Assembly: GCA_964553255.1 (NCBI GenBank)
Contig: CAZKJS010000017.1
Span: forward strand, 1 to 33,083
Length of the DNA stretch: 33,083 nt
Direction: 5' to 3'
From: JAQUCI01 sp964553255
GTDB lineage: Bacteria; Bacillota_I; Bacilli_A; Erysipelotrichales; Erysipelotrichaceae
Shown: positions 15,524 to 23,817 of the stretch, one piece after another
How the letters are laid out: every line of letters starts with the position of its first letter
Position numbering within the stretch: the first letter of the stretch is position 1
Translations under genes and position numbers: made by a program
The notes under the pieces: model-generated
Database searches by the model: none
What the model saw: the letters and a program-made list of their open reading frames with translations, nothing else
Told to the model about the DNA's origin: nothing

Positions 15524-17200
15524 ATGGCCAATAAAAATACCCCAAAGCCTTTGTCTGTTTTTCAACATTTGTTAAAATCAGTGTTATTGCCGCTTGTAGT
15601 AGTAGTATTGTTCTTAATGATCATACTACCAATATTTGCGGTTTTAATGGTTCAATCAGCAACCGAAAAATCAGCTAATAATCTATTCTTATCAATAGAA
15701 AAGAAAATAGATTATATTCAGTATTCAATGAATGATATCGCAAGTGATCCTACCATTTTAGATTACCTGATAAATGGTGATAATAAAGTTGGTGTTTATG
15801 AGAAACTATACGCTGTTAGTAATGCAACATCACTTAAGCCATATTTCTACTTGACTAATTCTAACTTTACAGTTGAAGCGCTATATCAACCATCATATTC
15901 ATCAGCAGCTGATAAGATCTTAAATAGTGTTAATCGTGAGCGCTTAGTTGAAAGCGCTGGTAGAATGTTGCAGTTAAGCAACTCACGTATAAAGAGTCAT
16001 TTTTCACCAGCGTTAGTATTTGCGCAAGCCATAATGAATGATGATGAACTAGTAGGGTTTATCATCATGAACTATTATTCAGCACAAGTAGATGATTTAT
16101 TAGCTGATGTTGAGCAAACGGTTTTAGTCATAAACTCCCTTTCGCGAATCATTTATAGCAATAATAATCTATTTACAAGTGAAGAACGGATAAAACTAGA
16201 GTATCAGTTTGGTAACATAACTTGGTATAAAGGTAATTTGTACTTAGTACGTACACATAGTTTTAGTGATATTAATTTATCAATCATGACACTACAAAAT
16301 ATCAATATTGGAACACAAATGATTCAAGGAGTCTTGATCGCATTTTTATTTACAGCAGGTGTATCAACGATTGTTTTCTTTTTGTTTAGAAAGAAACTAT
16401 CAAAAGACACATTTAATATGTTAGATGATATGTTTGCATCACTTGAAAACTACCGCAACTCAGGTAAGTTAGTTCCTGTGGCTGTCTCAGAAAACAGTAT
16501 GACCGATTATATTATGCAGTACAACGCGCTAATAGAAGATATAGAGGAACTTATCACAAAGAATAAAGAACTAACTAACGATACAACCATAGCCCAATTA
16601 AAACAATTACAATCACAGTTTGATCCACACTTTTTATTTAATACATTAGCATCCATTCAAACAATGATCGAAGTAGATCAAAGTGGTGCTGTTGATATGA
16701 TACGCAAACTAGCTGCGATGTTAAGATACTCATTGAAACAAAGTGAAGGTAATAAGGTTTTACTAAAAGACGATATGGAATATATAAAAGATTATCTAGC
16801 TCTTCAAAAAGTAAGATTTCAAGAGTTTTTAACATACGATATCGATATTGAGGATGATAATTTCTTAGTACCAAAGCTAATCTTACAACCAATAATCGAG
16901 AATAGTATTCAACATGGTTTTACAGGTGATCGTTTGTTTAAGATATTTATTAAGATCTATCATATTGATGATGATCTAATTATGTTAGTTAAAGATAATG
17001 GACGTGGTTTTAGAAAAAGCAGACTAAAAGAAATTCAAGCAGCACTAACTCACGCTAATGATCAATCAAAACACATAGGTCTATTCAACTGTAATCGTAG
17101 ATTAAAGTTGTTTTATGGACCACAATATGGCTTGAGTATCGATAGTATCCTTAATAAAGGAACAACGGTAATGCTTAGATGTAAGGCTGAAAGGAAGTAA
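15524..17200 (+). CDS. Sensor histidine kinase, YesM/LytS-type (His_kinase + HATPase_c)
   Basis: A 558-residue membrane sensor. Transmembrane segment 1 lies at about 14-45 and segment 2 at about 265-287; between them is an extracytoplasmic sensing region of some 220 residues. The kinase part has LKQLQSQFDPHFLFNTL with phosphoacceptor His369, the N-box IIENSIQHGF and the G-box DNGRGF. This is the His_kinase (PF06580) class that normally works with AraC-type response regulators. GAAAGGG precedes ATG 15524. It follows the permease by 23 bp and precedes the regulator by 1 bp, so the operon codes for an importer and its own sensor. The sensor probably detects the imported ligand or the loaded binding protein (inference). 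Confidence 0.92.
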   Translation: MANKNTPKPLSVFQHLLKSVLLPLVVVVLFLMIILPIFAVLMVQSATEKSANNLFLSIEKKIDYIQYSMNDIASDPTILDYLINGDNKVGVYEKLYAVSNATSLKPYFYLTNSNFTVEALYQPSYSSAADKILNSVNRERLVESAGRMLQLSNSRIKSHFSPALVFAQAIMNDDELVGFIIMNYYSAQVDDLLADVEQTVLVINSLSRIIYSNNNLFTSEERIKLEYQFGNITWYKGNLYLVRTHSFSDINLSIMTLQNINIGTQMIQGVLIAFLFTAGVSTIVFFLFRKKLSKDTFNMLDDMFASLENYRNSGKLVPVAVSENSMTDYIMQYNALIEDIEELITKNKELTNDTTIAQLKQLQSQFDPHFLFNTLASIQTMIEVDQSGAVDMIRKLAAMLRYSLKQSEGNKVLLKDDMEYIKDYLALQKVRFQEFLTYDIDIEDDNFLVPKLILQPIIENSIQHGFTGDRLFKIFIKIYHIDDDLIMLVKDNGRGFRKSRLKEIQAALTHANDQSKHIGLFNCNRRLKLFYGPQYGLSIDSILNKGTTVMLRCKAERK

Positions 17201-17201
17201 T

Positions 17202-17915
17202 ATGTATAAAATCTTAATAGTAGAGGATGAGAAGTTACTTCGCGAAGGTTTAATTCGCATGCTTGATTACCAACAGTTTCAACTTGTTTTATGTGGTGAA
17301 GCATCAAATGGTAAAGAAGCCATCAGACTTATAAAAGAAGAAGAACCTAATCTAGTTTTATTGGATTTGAATATTCCACTAGTTGATGGTCTTGAGGTAC
17401 TGAGAAGAACTAAAAACAAGTACTTGTATGAAGCGATCATCATAACGGGTTATGCGGAGTTTGATTATGCCCAACAAGCTATCACATATGGCGTATCTGA
17501 TTATCTATTAAAACCAATTAATCAAGATGATCTAAATTTAGCTATTGCCAGGGCAATAAACAAGATAAATCCTACTATTGAAGAAGTTAATGAAAATTAC
17601 TCTAAATATACCATTCGAACTATAAATTACATCAATAAGAATATAAGTGATGATCTTTTACTTGATGATATCGCGTCTTACTTAGGAATCACATCTGATC
17701 ACTTAAACAGAGTATTTAAGAAAGACACTAATATGACTATACATAACGCGATTGTACACGCACGTATAACTAAAGCGTGTGCGCTTTTACGTAATGAAGG
17801 TAGTAAAATATATGAAGTTGCCATGCAAGTAGGATACAAAGATTATAAATATTTTCATCAGGTGTTTAAAAAAGTAACAGGGCAATCACCAAGAGAGTAT
17901 ATGTTTAAGAAATAA
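17202..17915 (+). CDS. Response regulator with AraC-type DNA-binding domain
   Basis: A 237-residue cytoplasmic regulator. The receiver domain (1-120) has acidic pocket EDE (8-10), phosphoacceptor Asp55 in LVLLDLNIP, a Thr/Ser switch in IIITGYAEF and Lys in LLKPI. The C-terminal AraC helix-turn-helix pair (about 135-237) has LLDDIASYLGITSDHLNRVFKK and the family hallmark VAMQVGYKDYKYFHQVFKKVTGQSPREY (seen in parts). It is shorter than YesN-type regulators, lacking the long middle linker. Ribosome site AAGGAAG precedes ATG 17202. Paired with the kinase just upstream; the likely target is the importer promoter near 11549-11600. Confidence 0.93.
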   Translation: MYKILIVEDEKLLREGLIRMLDYQQFQLVLCGEASNGKEAIRLIKEEEPNLVLLDLNIPLVDGLEVLRRTKNKYLYEAIIITGYAEFDYAQQAITYGVSDYLLKPINQDDLNLAIARAINKINPTIEEVNENYSKYTIRTINYINKNISDDLLLDDIASYLGITSDHLNRVFKKDTNMTIHNAIVHARITKACALLRNEGSKIYEVAMQVGYKDYKYFHQVFKKVTGQSPREYMFKK

Positions 17916-18036
17916 TTTTTGATAAGAAAATATAATTACTTATAAATAAGTGACGTATTCTATTGTTGTTTTTCGATAATTGTATCTGAAGTAAACACTA
18001 TAATCAAATGCTTTGGATAAACTATCACTATATTAT

Positions 18037-18076
18037 TTGCTGTTCAAACAGAATGACTTATAATGATATTATAAGT
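18037..18076 (+). promoter_or_regulatory. Promoter with -10 box inside a 9-3-9 palindrome
   Basis: TTGCTG (18037-18042), 16 bp, TATAAT (18059-18064). The -10 is embedded in a perfect inverted repeat: arm ACTTATAAT (18056-18064), spacer GAT, arm ATTATAAGT (18068-18076). It lies about 35-45 bp before the helicase start codon. A dyad at this position is a typical repressor site, so the cassette may be silent until induced. Confidence 0.65.
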
Positions 18077-18109
18077 TTAAATAAAGAAGAATGGTTTGGA
18101 GGCAGTATG

Positions 18110-21064
18110 ATGAGTAATAATGAAATATCTATTTTAGAAGCGGGTTTGAAAATCGCTTATATTGATAATAGAAATATTGATAATGCTTTAGTACAATCAT
18201 CAAATGTGAACTACATACCAGAGCTAATAACTAATGATTATAAAAAAGGTAAAAAGGTTTTAACATCAATTGAAAAAGAGCTTGAGAATGCTGATGAGTT
18301 TTCAATTAGTGTGGCGTTTATTACTTTAAGTGGAATAACACCACTATTACAAACTTTGAAAAATTTGGAACTGAAAAACATAAAAGGAAGAATATTAACA
18401 ACAGATTACTTAACATTTAGTGAACCAAAAGCATTACTCAAACTATCAACTTTTAAAAACATAGAAATTAGACTATATGCTTCATCAAAAGATAGAATCG
18501 GATTTCATCCAAAAGGATATATTTTTAGGAAAAATGAAATATATAAGATAATATTGGGTAGTTCTAATATAACCATGGATGCTATTACTAGAAATCACGA
18601 ATGGAATATGAAGATAATAAGCACGTCTGAAGGCAAGATAACTGAAGATATTATTAACGAGTTCAATGCGTTGTGGAACAATGAAAATACGTTTCAAATT
18701 AATGAAGTTATCGAGGATTATGCAATCGCTTATAATAACATCAAAAGAATAGAATCGCCATATATCAGCAAGAAAAATATTATTGAAGAGAATAGGGTTA
18801 CACCAAACAAGATGCAAACAGCATTTGTTACTAATTTGATTAAAATGATAAAAAGTGACATTAATAAAGCACTTCTGATTTCAAGTACAGGAACAGGAAA
18901 AACATATGCTGCAGCTTTTGCAGTTAAAGAGCTTAAACCAAGTAAAGTGCTTTTCTTAGTGCATAGAGAACAGATTGCAAAACAAGCAATGAAAAGCTTC
19001 GAATTAATAATCAACAATGATAATAAGAAATATGGATTGTTATCTGGTAGCAAAAAAGACGAAGGAGCTGACTTTTTGTTTTCAACAATACAAATGATGA
19101 CTAAACCAGAAATTCATGAAAAATATGACGAAGCTGATTTTGATATTATTATATTAGATGAAGTGCATCATGCTGGGGCTGAAAGTTATAAAAGAATTAT
19201 GGAATATTATAAACCAAAGTTCTGGTTGGGTATGACGGCGACACCTGATACAAGGAATTATGATATATATTCAATATTTGATCATAATATTGCGTACGAA
19301 ATACGACTTCAACAATCACTTGAAGAGGATTTAATATGTCCTTTTCATTATTTTGGTATAACTGAACTAGAATTAGAAGGGAAGATAGTTGATGACAATA
19401 CATCATTAAGAGATTTCAACAAGCTAGTCTCTGATGAAAGAGTTGATCATATAATTAATAAAGCAAATTATTATGGACATTGCGGAGAAAGAGTTAAAGG
19501 ATTAATTTTTTGTAGTAGAAAAGATGAAGCGAAAGAGTTGTCTCAAAAATTCAATGAACGTGGTTTTAGAAGCGTTGCCTTAACCGGAGAAGATAGCATA
19601 GATAATCGTTTAAGTATTATTAATCGTTTAGTAACAGATGTACAAAATGAAAAAACACTTGATTATATTTTTACTGTTGACATATTTAATGAAGGAGTAG
19701 ATATTCCTGAGATTAATCAAATAATAATGTTAAGACCAACGGAATCGCCAGTTATATTTATCCAGCAACTAGGTCGTGGATTAAGGAAACTTGAAAATAA
19801 AGATTATGTTGTGGTACTTGATTTTATCGGAAATTACAACAACAATTACATGATTCCTATTGCTCTGTCTGGTGATAGGTCTTATAACAAAGATGATTTA
19901 AGAAGATTTATATCCGAAGGTAATAGGTTTATACCGGGTAGTTCAACTATTCATTTCGATGAAATTACAAGAAATAGAATATATGAGTCTATTGATAGAT
20001 CAAATTTTAGTGATATTAAGATTATAAAAGACAGCTATCTTAATTTAAGAAACAAACTTGGTAGAATTCCTAATCTAATGGATTTTGAGCTACATGGCGA
20101 AATTGATGTTTTGAGAATATTTGATAATAAAAATCTTAAGTCTTACCACGCTTTCTTGTTAAAATATGAAGAAGAGTATAAGATTAAAATCTCCGATAAA
20201 GCGCGTAATCTTCTTGAATATGTTTGTACAAAATTCGCTTCAGGTAAAAGAGTTCATGAACTCGTGTTAATGTATCTATTAATGAATGACGAAGGGGACA
20301 TATTTGATTCTTATATCAAGATAATGAAAAAAGAATACAACTGTGATATTACCCACATTAGTAAAGCTAATTTATATAATATCTTCACAGGTAATTTTAT
20401 TTCTGGATCTGGGAAAACAACTTATGAGAATTGTGTTTTTATTAAACATGATTATTCCAATATTTCGATAAGCGCAGATTTCTCAAAAGAGTTACTTGAT
20501 CCTAATTTTAAGAATATGTTAAACGAAATTATTGAATTTGGTTTATATCGAAATAGGACCAGATATAATAATAACTATGAAAAAACTAGCTTCAATCTAT
20601 ATGCTAAGTATACATACGAAGAGATTACTCGATTACTTGAATGGGAGAGAAGTGAAGTAGCATTGAACATCGGTGGCTATAAATATGATGAGAAAACAAA
20701 AACGTATCCAATATTCATAAACTATCACAAAGAAGAACATATACAGGAATCGATAAAATATGAAGATCGTTTTATAAACAATTCACGCCTTATAGCTATA
20801 TCAAAATCAGGTAGAACAATTGAATCTCCAGATGTTCAAGTATCATTACGAGCGAATGAACTAGGAGTTAAAGTTCATCTGTTTGTGAGAAAAAATAAAG
20901 ATGATAAAACATCAAAAGAGTTTTATTATTTAGGCATGGTAAAAGCGACAGGTACGACTACTCCAAGAACAATGAGAGGGTCAAGCAAGAAAATTGTTGA
21001 AATTGAATATGATTTGCATACACCAGTAAGAGAAGATATTTTCGACTACTTGATAAACACTTAA
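18110..21064 (+). CDS. PLD-nuclease/DEVH superfamily 2 helicase with C-terminal DUF3427-like region
   Basis: A 984-residue cytoplasmic protein. An N-terminal phospholipase D-like domain (about 40-220) has one HKD-type motif: FHPKGYIF (His133, Lys135) and GSSNIT. A superfamily 2 helicase core follows: Walker A STGTGKT (Lys264), DEVH box (350-353), GMTATPD motif III, and QQLGRGLRK motif VI (from Gln552). The last about 400 residues match the layout of DUF3427, ending in a likely nucleic-acid-binding module (SISADFSKELLD, YPIFINYHKEE, ISKSGRTIESPD). Proteins with this three-part build are known in bacteria but not functionally settled; restriction-like and repair roles are proposed. I chose ATG 18110 (ATG 18107 is equally possible) because TTTGGAGG (18095-18102) precedes it. 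A longer frame starting at 18008 would run over the promoter and palindrome. Confidence 0.85.
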   Translation: MSNNEISILEAGLKIAYIDNRNIDNALVQSSNVNYIPELITNDYKKGKKVLTSIEKELENADEFSISVAFITLSGITPLLQTLKNLELKNIKGRILTTDYLTFSEPKALLKLSTFKNIEIRLYASSKDRIGFHPKGYIFRKNEIYKIILGSSNITMDAITRNHEWNMKIISTSEGKITEDIINEFNALWNNENTFQINEVIEDYAIAYNNIKRIESPYISKKNIIEENRVTPNKMQTAFVTNLIKMIKSDINKALLISSTGTGKTYAAAFAVKELKPSKVLFLVHREQIAKQAMKSFELIINNDNKKYGLLSGSKKDEGADFLFSTIQMMTKPEIHEKYDEADFDIIILDEVHHAGAESYKRIMEYYKPKFWLGMTATPDTRNYDIYSIFDHNIAYEIRLQQSLEEDLICPFHYFGITELELEGKIVDDNTSLRDFNKLVSDERVDHIINKANYYGHCGERVKGLIFCSRKDEAKELSQKFNERGFRSVALTGEDSIDNRLSIINRLVTDVQNEKTLDYIFTVDIFNEGVDIPEINQIIMLRPTESPVIFIQQLGRGLRKLENKDYVVVLDFIGNYNNNYMIPIALSGDRSYNKDDLRRFISEGNRFIPGSSTIHFDEITRNRIYESIDRSNFSDIKIIKDSYLNLRNKLGRIPNLMDFELHGEIDVLRIFDNKNLKSYHAFLLKYEEEYKIKISDKARNLLEYVCTKFASGKRVHELVLMYLLMNDEGDIFDSYIKIMKKEYNCDITHISKANLYNIFTGNFISGSGKTTYENCVFIKHDYSNISISADFSKELLDPNFKNMLNEIIEFGLYRNRTRYNNNYEKTSFNLYAKYTYEEITRLLEWERSEVALNIGGYKYDEKTKTYPIFINYHKEEHIQESIKYEDRFINNSRLIAISKSGRTIESPDVQVSLRANELGVKVHLFVRKNKDDKTSKEFYYLGMVKATGTTTPRTMRGSSKKIVEIEYDLHTPVREDIFDYLINT

Positions 21065-21082
21065 TGAATGGGGATGATATGA

Positions 21083-21481
21083 ATGAAAATAGATGTCGTT
21101 GCAGCTATAATAGTTGAGAACAATAAAATTTTAGCAACTCAACGAGCCAGTGGAGATTTCAAAGGTCAATGGGAATTTCCTGGTGGTAAAGTAGAAAGTA
21201 ATGAGTCTAGTGTTAATGCATTAATTAGAGAAATAAAAGAAGAGTTAAATATTTATATAGAAGTATATGAAATGTTATGTAACGTTAATTATCAATATCC
21301 AAAGTTCTATATGAGCATGGAATGTTATATATGTAGAATTAAATCTGGTGAAATAGAATTAAATGATCATAGAGATTATAAATGGTTAGAGAGAAATGAG
21401 TTGTTTGATATAAAGTGGTTGCCAGCAGATGTTGAAGTTGTTATCAAGCTAGATGAATATTTATCAAATAAGGAGCTATAA
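21083..21481 (+). CDS. NUDIX hydrolase, MutT-like nucleotide pyrophosphohydrolase
   Basis: A 132-residue cytoplasmic enzyme that hydrolyses a nucleoside triphosphate to the monophosphate and pyrophosphate. LATQRASGDFKGQWEFPGGK is the MutT/CTP-pyrophosphohydrolase-like lead-in. The Nudix box spans Gly35-Ile57 (G-x5-E-x7-REIKEEL-x-I) with Asn56 at the usual glycine position, a tolerated change. The catalytic Glu53 and Glu54 are intact. ATG 21083 follows GGGG (21070-21073) and begins 18 bp after the helicase stop. It is almost certainly in the same transcript. Natural substrates may be oxidised or methylated dNTPs, or a signal nucleotide; sequence does not decide this. Confidence 0.9.
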   Translation: MKIDVVAAIIVENNKILATQRASGDFKGQWEFPGGKVESNESSVNALIREIKEELNIYIEVYEMLCNVNYQYPKFYMSMECYICRIKSGEIELNDHRDYKWLERNELFDIKWLPADVEVVIKLDEYLSNKEL

Positions 21482-22246
21482 ATGAAAATTGGAATTATGG
21501 GATTTGGTCATTTAGGACAAGCGTTTACCAAAGGATTGCTAAACAAGCAGTTTGTCTTACAGCAGGATATTTTTGTGACAACAAGAAGCGAAGAAAGTTT
21601 ACATAAAGCATTTACGTCATATAAGGTAAATACTTGTAATGATAATATTGAATTAATAGAAAAAGTTGATATAGTAATCATTGCTTTACCAAAAACAGCT
21701 TTTTTTGAATATTTCGGTTCTAAAGAAATAAGAAATGATAATAATAAGAAATACATAAGCTTAATGGCAGGAATCAAGACTGAAAAGATAAAAGAAGTTT
21801 TGGGGGATGTTAATTTAGTAAGAGCAATGCCAAATTTGGGTATCGCTAATAATGATGGTGTTATTGGGTATACCAATACTGATGATCAATTTATCATTGA
21901 TATGATGGATCATCTAGGTCATGCCTTCATAATTGATGAAAATGAAATTGAAAAAGTTACTGCTTTCGCTTCTTGCGGTGTTGGTTTTGCGGCATATATC
22001 CTAGATAGTTTTTATCGCATGGGTAAGTCCTTTGGATTTGATGATGTTACTACAAGAAAAATCATCGATAATATCTTTACAACAGCATTAGCTACTGAGG
22101 ATTTTGAGAAACTAGTTACTGCTGTTGCGACTAAAGGTGGCGCAACAGAGGCTGGTGTTAATAGTTTCAATGAAAATAGACTAAACGATGTAATTCGTGA
22201 TGGAATTAATGAAGCTTTCTTGAAAATGACAAAAAGCAGTAAATAA
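21482..22246 (+). CDS. Pyrroline-5-carboxylate reductase-like NAD(P)-dependent oxidoreductase
   Basis: A 254-residue enzyme. The N-terminal Rossmann fold has MKIGIMGFGHLGQAF (G-x-G-x-x-G), VDIVIIALPK, and ALMAGIKTEKI-like SLMAGIKTEKI; the C-terminal helical domain has VTAVATKGGATEAG, corresponding to the ProC signature (GG-x-T-x-x-G). It could make L-proline from pyrroline-5-carboxylate, but it is diverged and slightly short (about 270 is usual). It starts directly at the base after the NUDIX stop, with AAGGAGC as ribosome site, so it is cotranscribed with helicase and NUDIX. Whether it belongs to the same biological system or is a housekeeping gene caught in the operon is open. Confidence 0.75.
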   Translation: MKIGIMGFGHLGQAFTKGLLNKQFVLQQDIFVTTRSEESLHKAFTSYKVNTCNDNIELIEKVDIVIIALPKTAFFEYFGSKEIRNDNNKKYISLMAGIKTEKIKEVLGDVNLVRAMPNLGIANNDGVIGYTNTDDQFIIDMMDHLGHAFIIDENEIEKVTAFASCGVGFAAYILDSFYRMGKSFGFDDVTTRKIIDNIFTTALATEDFEKLVTAVATKGGATEAGVNSFNENRLNDVIRDGINEAFLKMTKSSK

Positions 22247-22256
22247 TTGCTTGACT

Positions 22257-22297
22257 AAAAGGTGTATCAACGACTTGATAACTAGGATATACTTTTT
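22257..22297 (+). terminator. Terminator after the ProC-like gene
   Basis: AAAAGGTGTATC (22257-22268) can pair with GATATACTTTTT (22286-22297) across a 17-nt loop, using two G-U pairs. The T-run is within the right arm. A TTGATA (22275-22280) and a TATAAA (22300-22305) with a 19-bp spacer overlap the hairpin and may form the promoter of the next gene. Confidence 0.5.
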
Positions 22298-22327
22298 AGT
22301 ATAAATATAATTAAGAAGGAGGACGGG

Positions 22328-22864
22328 ATGTTCTGTAAAAACTGTGGTTCAGAGGTAGGTAATGATGTAGTGTTTTGTCCTAAATGTGGTAAACCGACAT
22401 CAAATGAAAAGAGTGTTAAACCGCTTGGAATGAAGTGGTTTAAGTTTATCATTTATGTGCAACTGATTTTAGCTTTCTTTATAAATCTGTTAGGTGCATA
22501 TATTGTATTGAGTGGTAATCTCTACTTTGATGGTACAACAAATATCACGCAGAGCGTTTATCGCATGATGCCTAATTTGCGGTTTGTTGATATATGTTAT
22601 GCTGTTGCTTGTATATTGTTAGCTGTTTTTAGTGTTTATGTAAGACAACAGTTAGTAAACTACAAACAACAAGCTAAGTATTTTTATATCTTATTTTTAG
22701 CTCTTAACCTAGGATTTTCACTGGTTTATAAATTCGCCGTTTATCTTGTTTCTGATATCAATACAGTGGATATACTTTTTCTAATCACGGTTATTGAAAA
22801 TGTATTATTGATATTCATCAATAATATCTACTTCAAAAAACGTGAGCATTTATTTGTTAATTAA
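22328..22864 (+). CDS. Zinc-ribbon membrane protein of unknown function
   Basis: A 178-residue protein. The N-terminal zinc ribbon is clear: Cys3, Cys6, Cys17, Cys20 (FCKNCG and FCPKCGKP). Four hydrophobic spans follow (about 38-62, 85-108, 118-142, 145-165), so it is an integral membrane protein with a cytoplasmic zinc knuckle. Such proteins (zinc_ribbon_2 plus membrane region) are common in low-GC Gram-positives and rarely assigned a role. Strong AAGGAGG precedes ATG 22328. It is probably monocistronic and ends in a bidirectional terminator shared with the convergent SagB-like gene. Confidence 0.8.
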   Translation: MFCKNCGSEVGNDVVFCPKCGKPTSNEKSVKPLGMKWFKFIIYVQLILAFFINLLGAYIVLSGNLYFDGTTNITQSVYRMMPNLRFVDICYAVACILLAVFSVYVRQQLVNYKQQAKYFYILFLALNLGFSLVYKFAVYLVSDINTVDILFLITVIENVLLIFINNIYFKKREHLFVN

Positions 22865-22868
22865 AGAA

Positions 22869-22899
22869 AACGATGAGCCGAGGGCTCATCGTTGTTTTA
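22869..22899. terminator. Bidirectional terminator overlapping a stop codon
   Basis: A perfect 11-bp stem (AACGATGAGCC at 22869-22879, GGCTCATCGTT at 22883-22893) with loop GAG, preceded by an A-run and followed by GTTTTAT. The right arm encodes the last codons and the TGA stop of the minus-strand gene. It serves the plus-strand zinc-ribbon gene and the convergent gene. Confidence 0.8.
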
Positions 22900-23704
22900 T
22901 TATGAAATCATAAGGGTCAAAGTCGACTCTTTTATTAGTCTTAACTTTTCCTGCTGGGCAAGCATAGAAGATAAATTCTTCTTCAGCGTTTAATTCAAAC
23001 ACTCTATCAAGTAATGGACCATCAATATAACCAACAGCACAAGCACCAAGACCGATTGATGTGGCGGCTAGATATACATTTTGGGTAATATGACCAGAAT
23101 CGATCAAGGCAACACGGTGGGCATAGATACCATATCGCCATTCAACTCGATAAGGGACGATACTATAAAAGAGATTAACATTGGCTTTGCTTGCCCATAC
23201 TTGACCACCTAATGCTTCATTGATAAAGCCTTTCATATCAGATACTTCACTTAGGAACTCGATTTGATGAGTTAGAGGAAGATAATGATAAAGACCGTCT
23301 TTGATACCATCAATGGCTTGAAGTGCCATATAACACTCAAACTGATGTCGTGCACCGCCACAGGCAACAGTTCTAATTGTGGCGTAGTTATTACCTCTGA
23401 TCTCTTTTACTCCTTGAGAACACCATAAGAGATAAGAAAGCTCAAGTAATGTCATTGTTTCATTTGTGTATGCTCTTTCTGATTTTCGATCATTGATCAC
23501 TTTAAGAAAATCATTTTCAATTGCTAAATTCCTGAAATTAATTGGTAGATCAATGACACAATCACGGCTACGCATAGGAGCTTTAGCTAGAGGTGGTTGT
23601 TCCTTTTTCAATTCTTGATCAGATTGATAAGTTGGATCTTCGATTGGCATTTTCATGAACTCGCGACCATAACTTATTGTTTCTTTGATTTTATTCTCAT
23701 CCAT
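22886..23704 (-). CDS. SagB/ThcOx-like nitroreductase-family oxidoreductase
   Basis: A 272-residue FMN-dependent enzyme of the nitroreductase superfamily. RKSERAYTNETMTLLELSYLLWCSQGV is the typical SagB-type start of the catalytic domain (Arg-Ser and YLLW-x-x-QG). TVACGGARHQFECYM, HITQNVYLAATSIGLGACAVGY and YACPAGK follow in the expected order. The SagB family includes oxidases that dehydrogenate azolines in peptide toxins, but most stand-alone members are of unknown role. No cyclase (SagC/D), precursor peptide or transporter lies nearby, so a peptide-modifying role is not supported. The ATG has AAGGAG upstream. The TGA stop is buried in the terminator stem. Confidence 0.85.
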   Translation of the reverse strand: MDENKIKETISYGREFMKMPIEDPTYQSDQELKKEQPPLAKAPMRSRDCVIDLPINFRNLAIENDFLKVINDRKSERAYTNETMTLLELSYLLWCSQGVKEIRGNNYATIRTVACGGARHQFECYMALQAIDGIKDGLYHYLPLTHQIEFLSEVSDMKGFINEALGGQVWASKANVNLFYSIVPYRVEWRYGIYAHRVALIDSGHITQNVYLAATSIGLGACAVGYIDGPLLDRVFELNAEEEFIFYACPAGKVKTNKRVDFDPYDFIIKQR

Positions 23705-23790
23705 ATATTAATACTCCTTACTATTGGTAAATTATAACATTGATTTATGTCTTGTATAAAAAATAAATACATTTGAATAAATAATAATGT

Positions 23791-23796
23791 TATAAT
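23791..23796 (+). promoter_or_regulatory. Possible -10 box before the truncated baeRF gene
   Basis: TATAAT at 23791-23796, about 22 bp before ATG 23818. The -35 position (23768-23773, TACATT) is only a partial match. A promoter and ribosome site thus still precede the decayed gene. Confidence 0.4.
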
Positions 23797-23817
23797 TTTT
23801 AGGAACAAGGAGATAAC

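Noticed and set aside
17916..17960. Terminator after the response regulator
   Set aside because: Only a 6-bp AT-only inverted repeat (ACTTAT/ATAAGT) is present with no T-run; too weak to call.
18008..18109. Longer N-terminus of the helicase frame starting at 18008
   Set aside because: It would cover the promoter and palindrome at 18037-18076, and a good ribosome site (TTTGGAGG) stands just before ATG 18107/18110.
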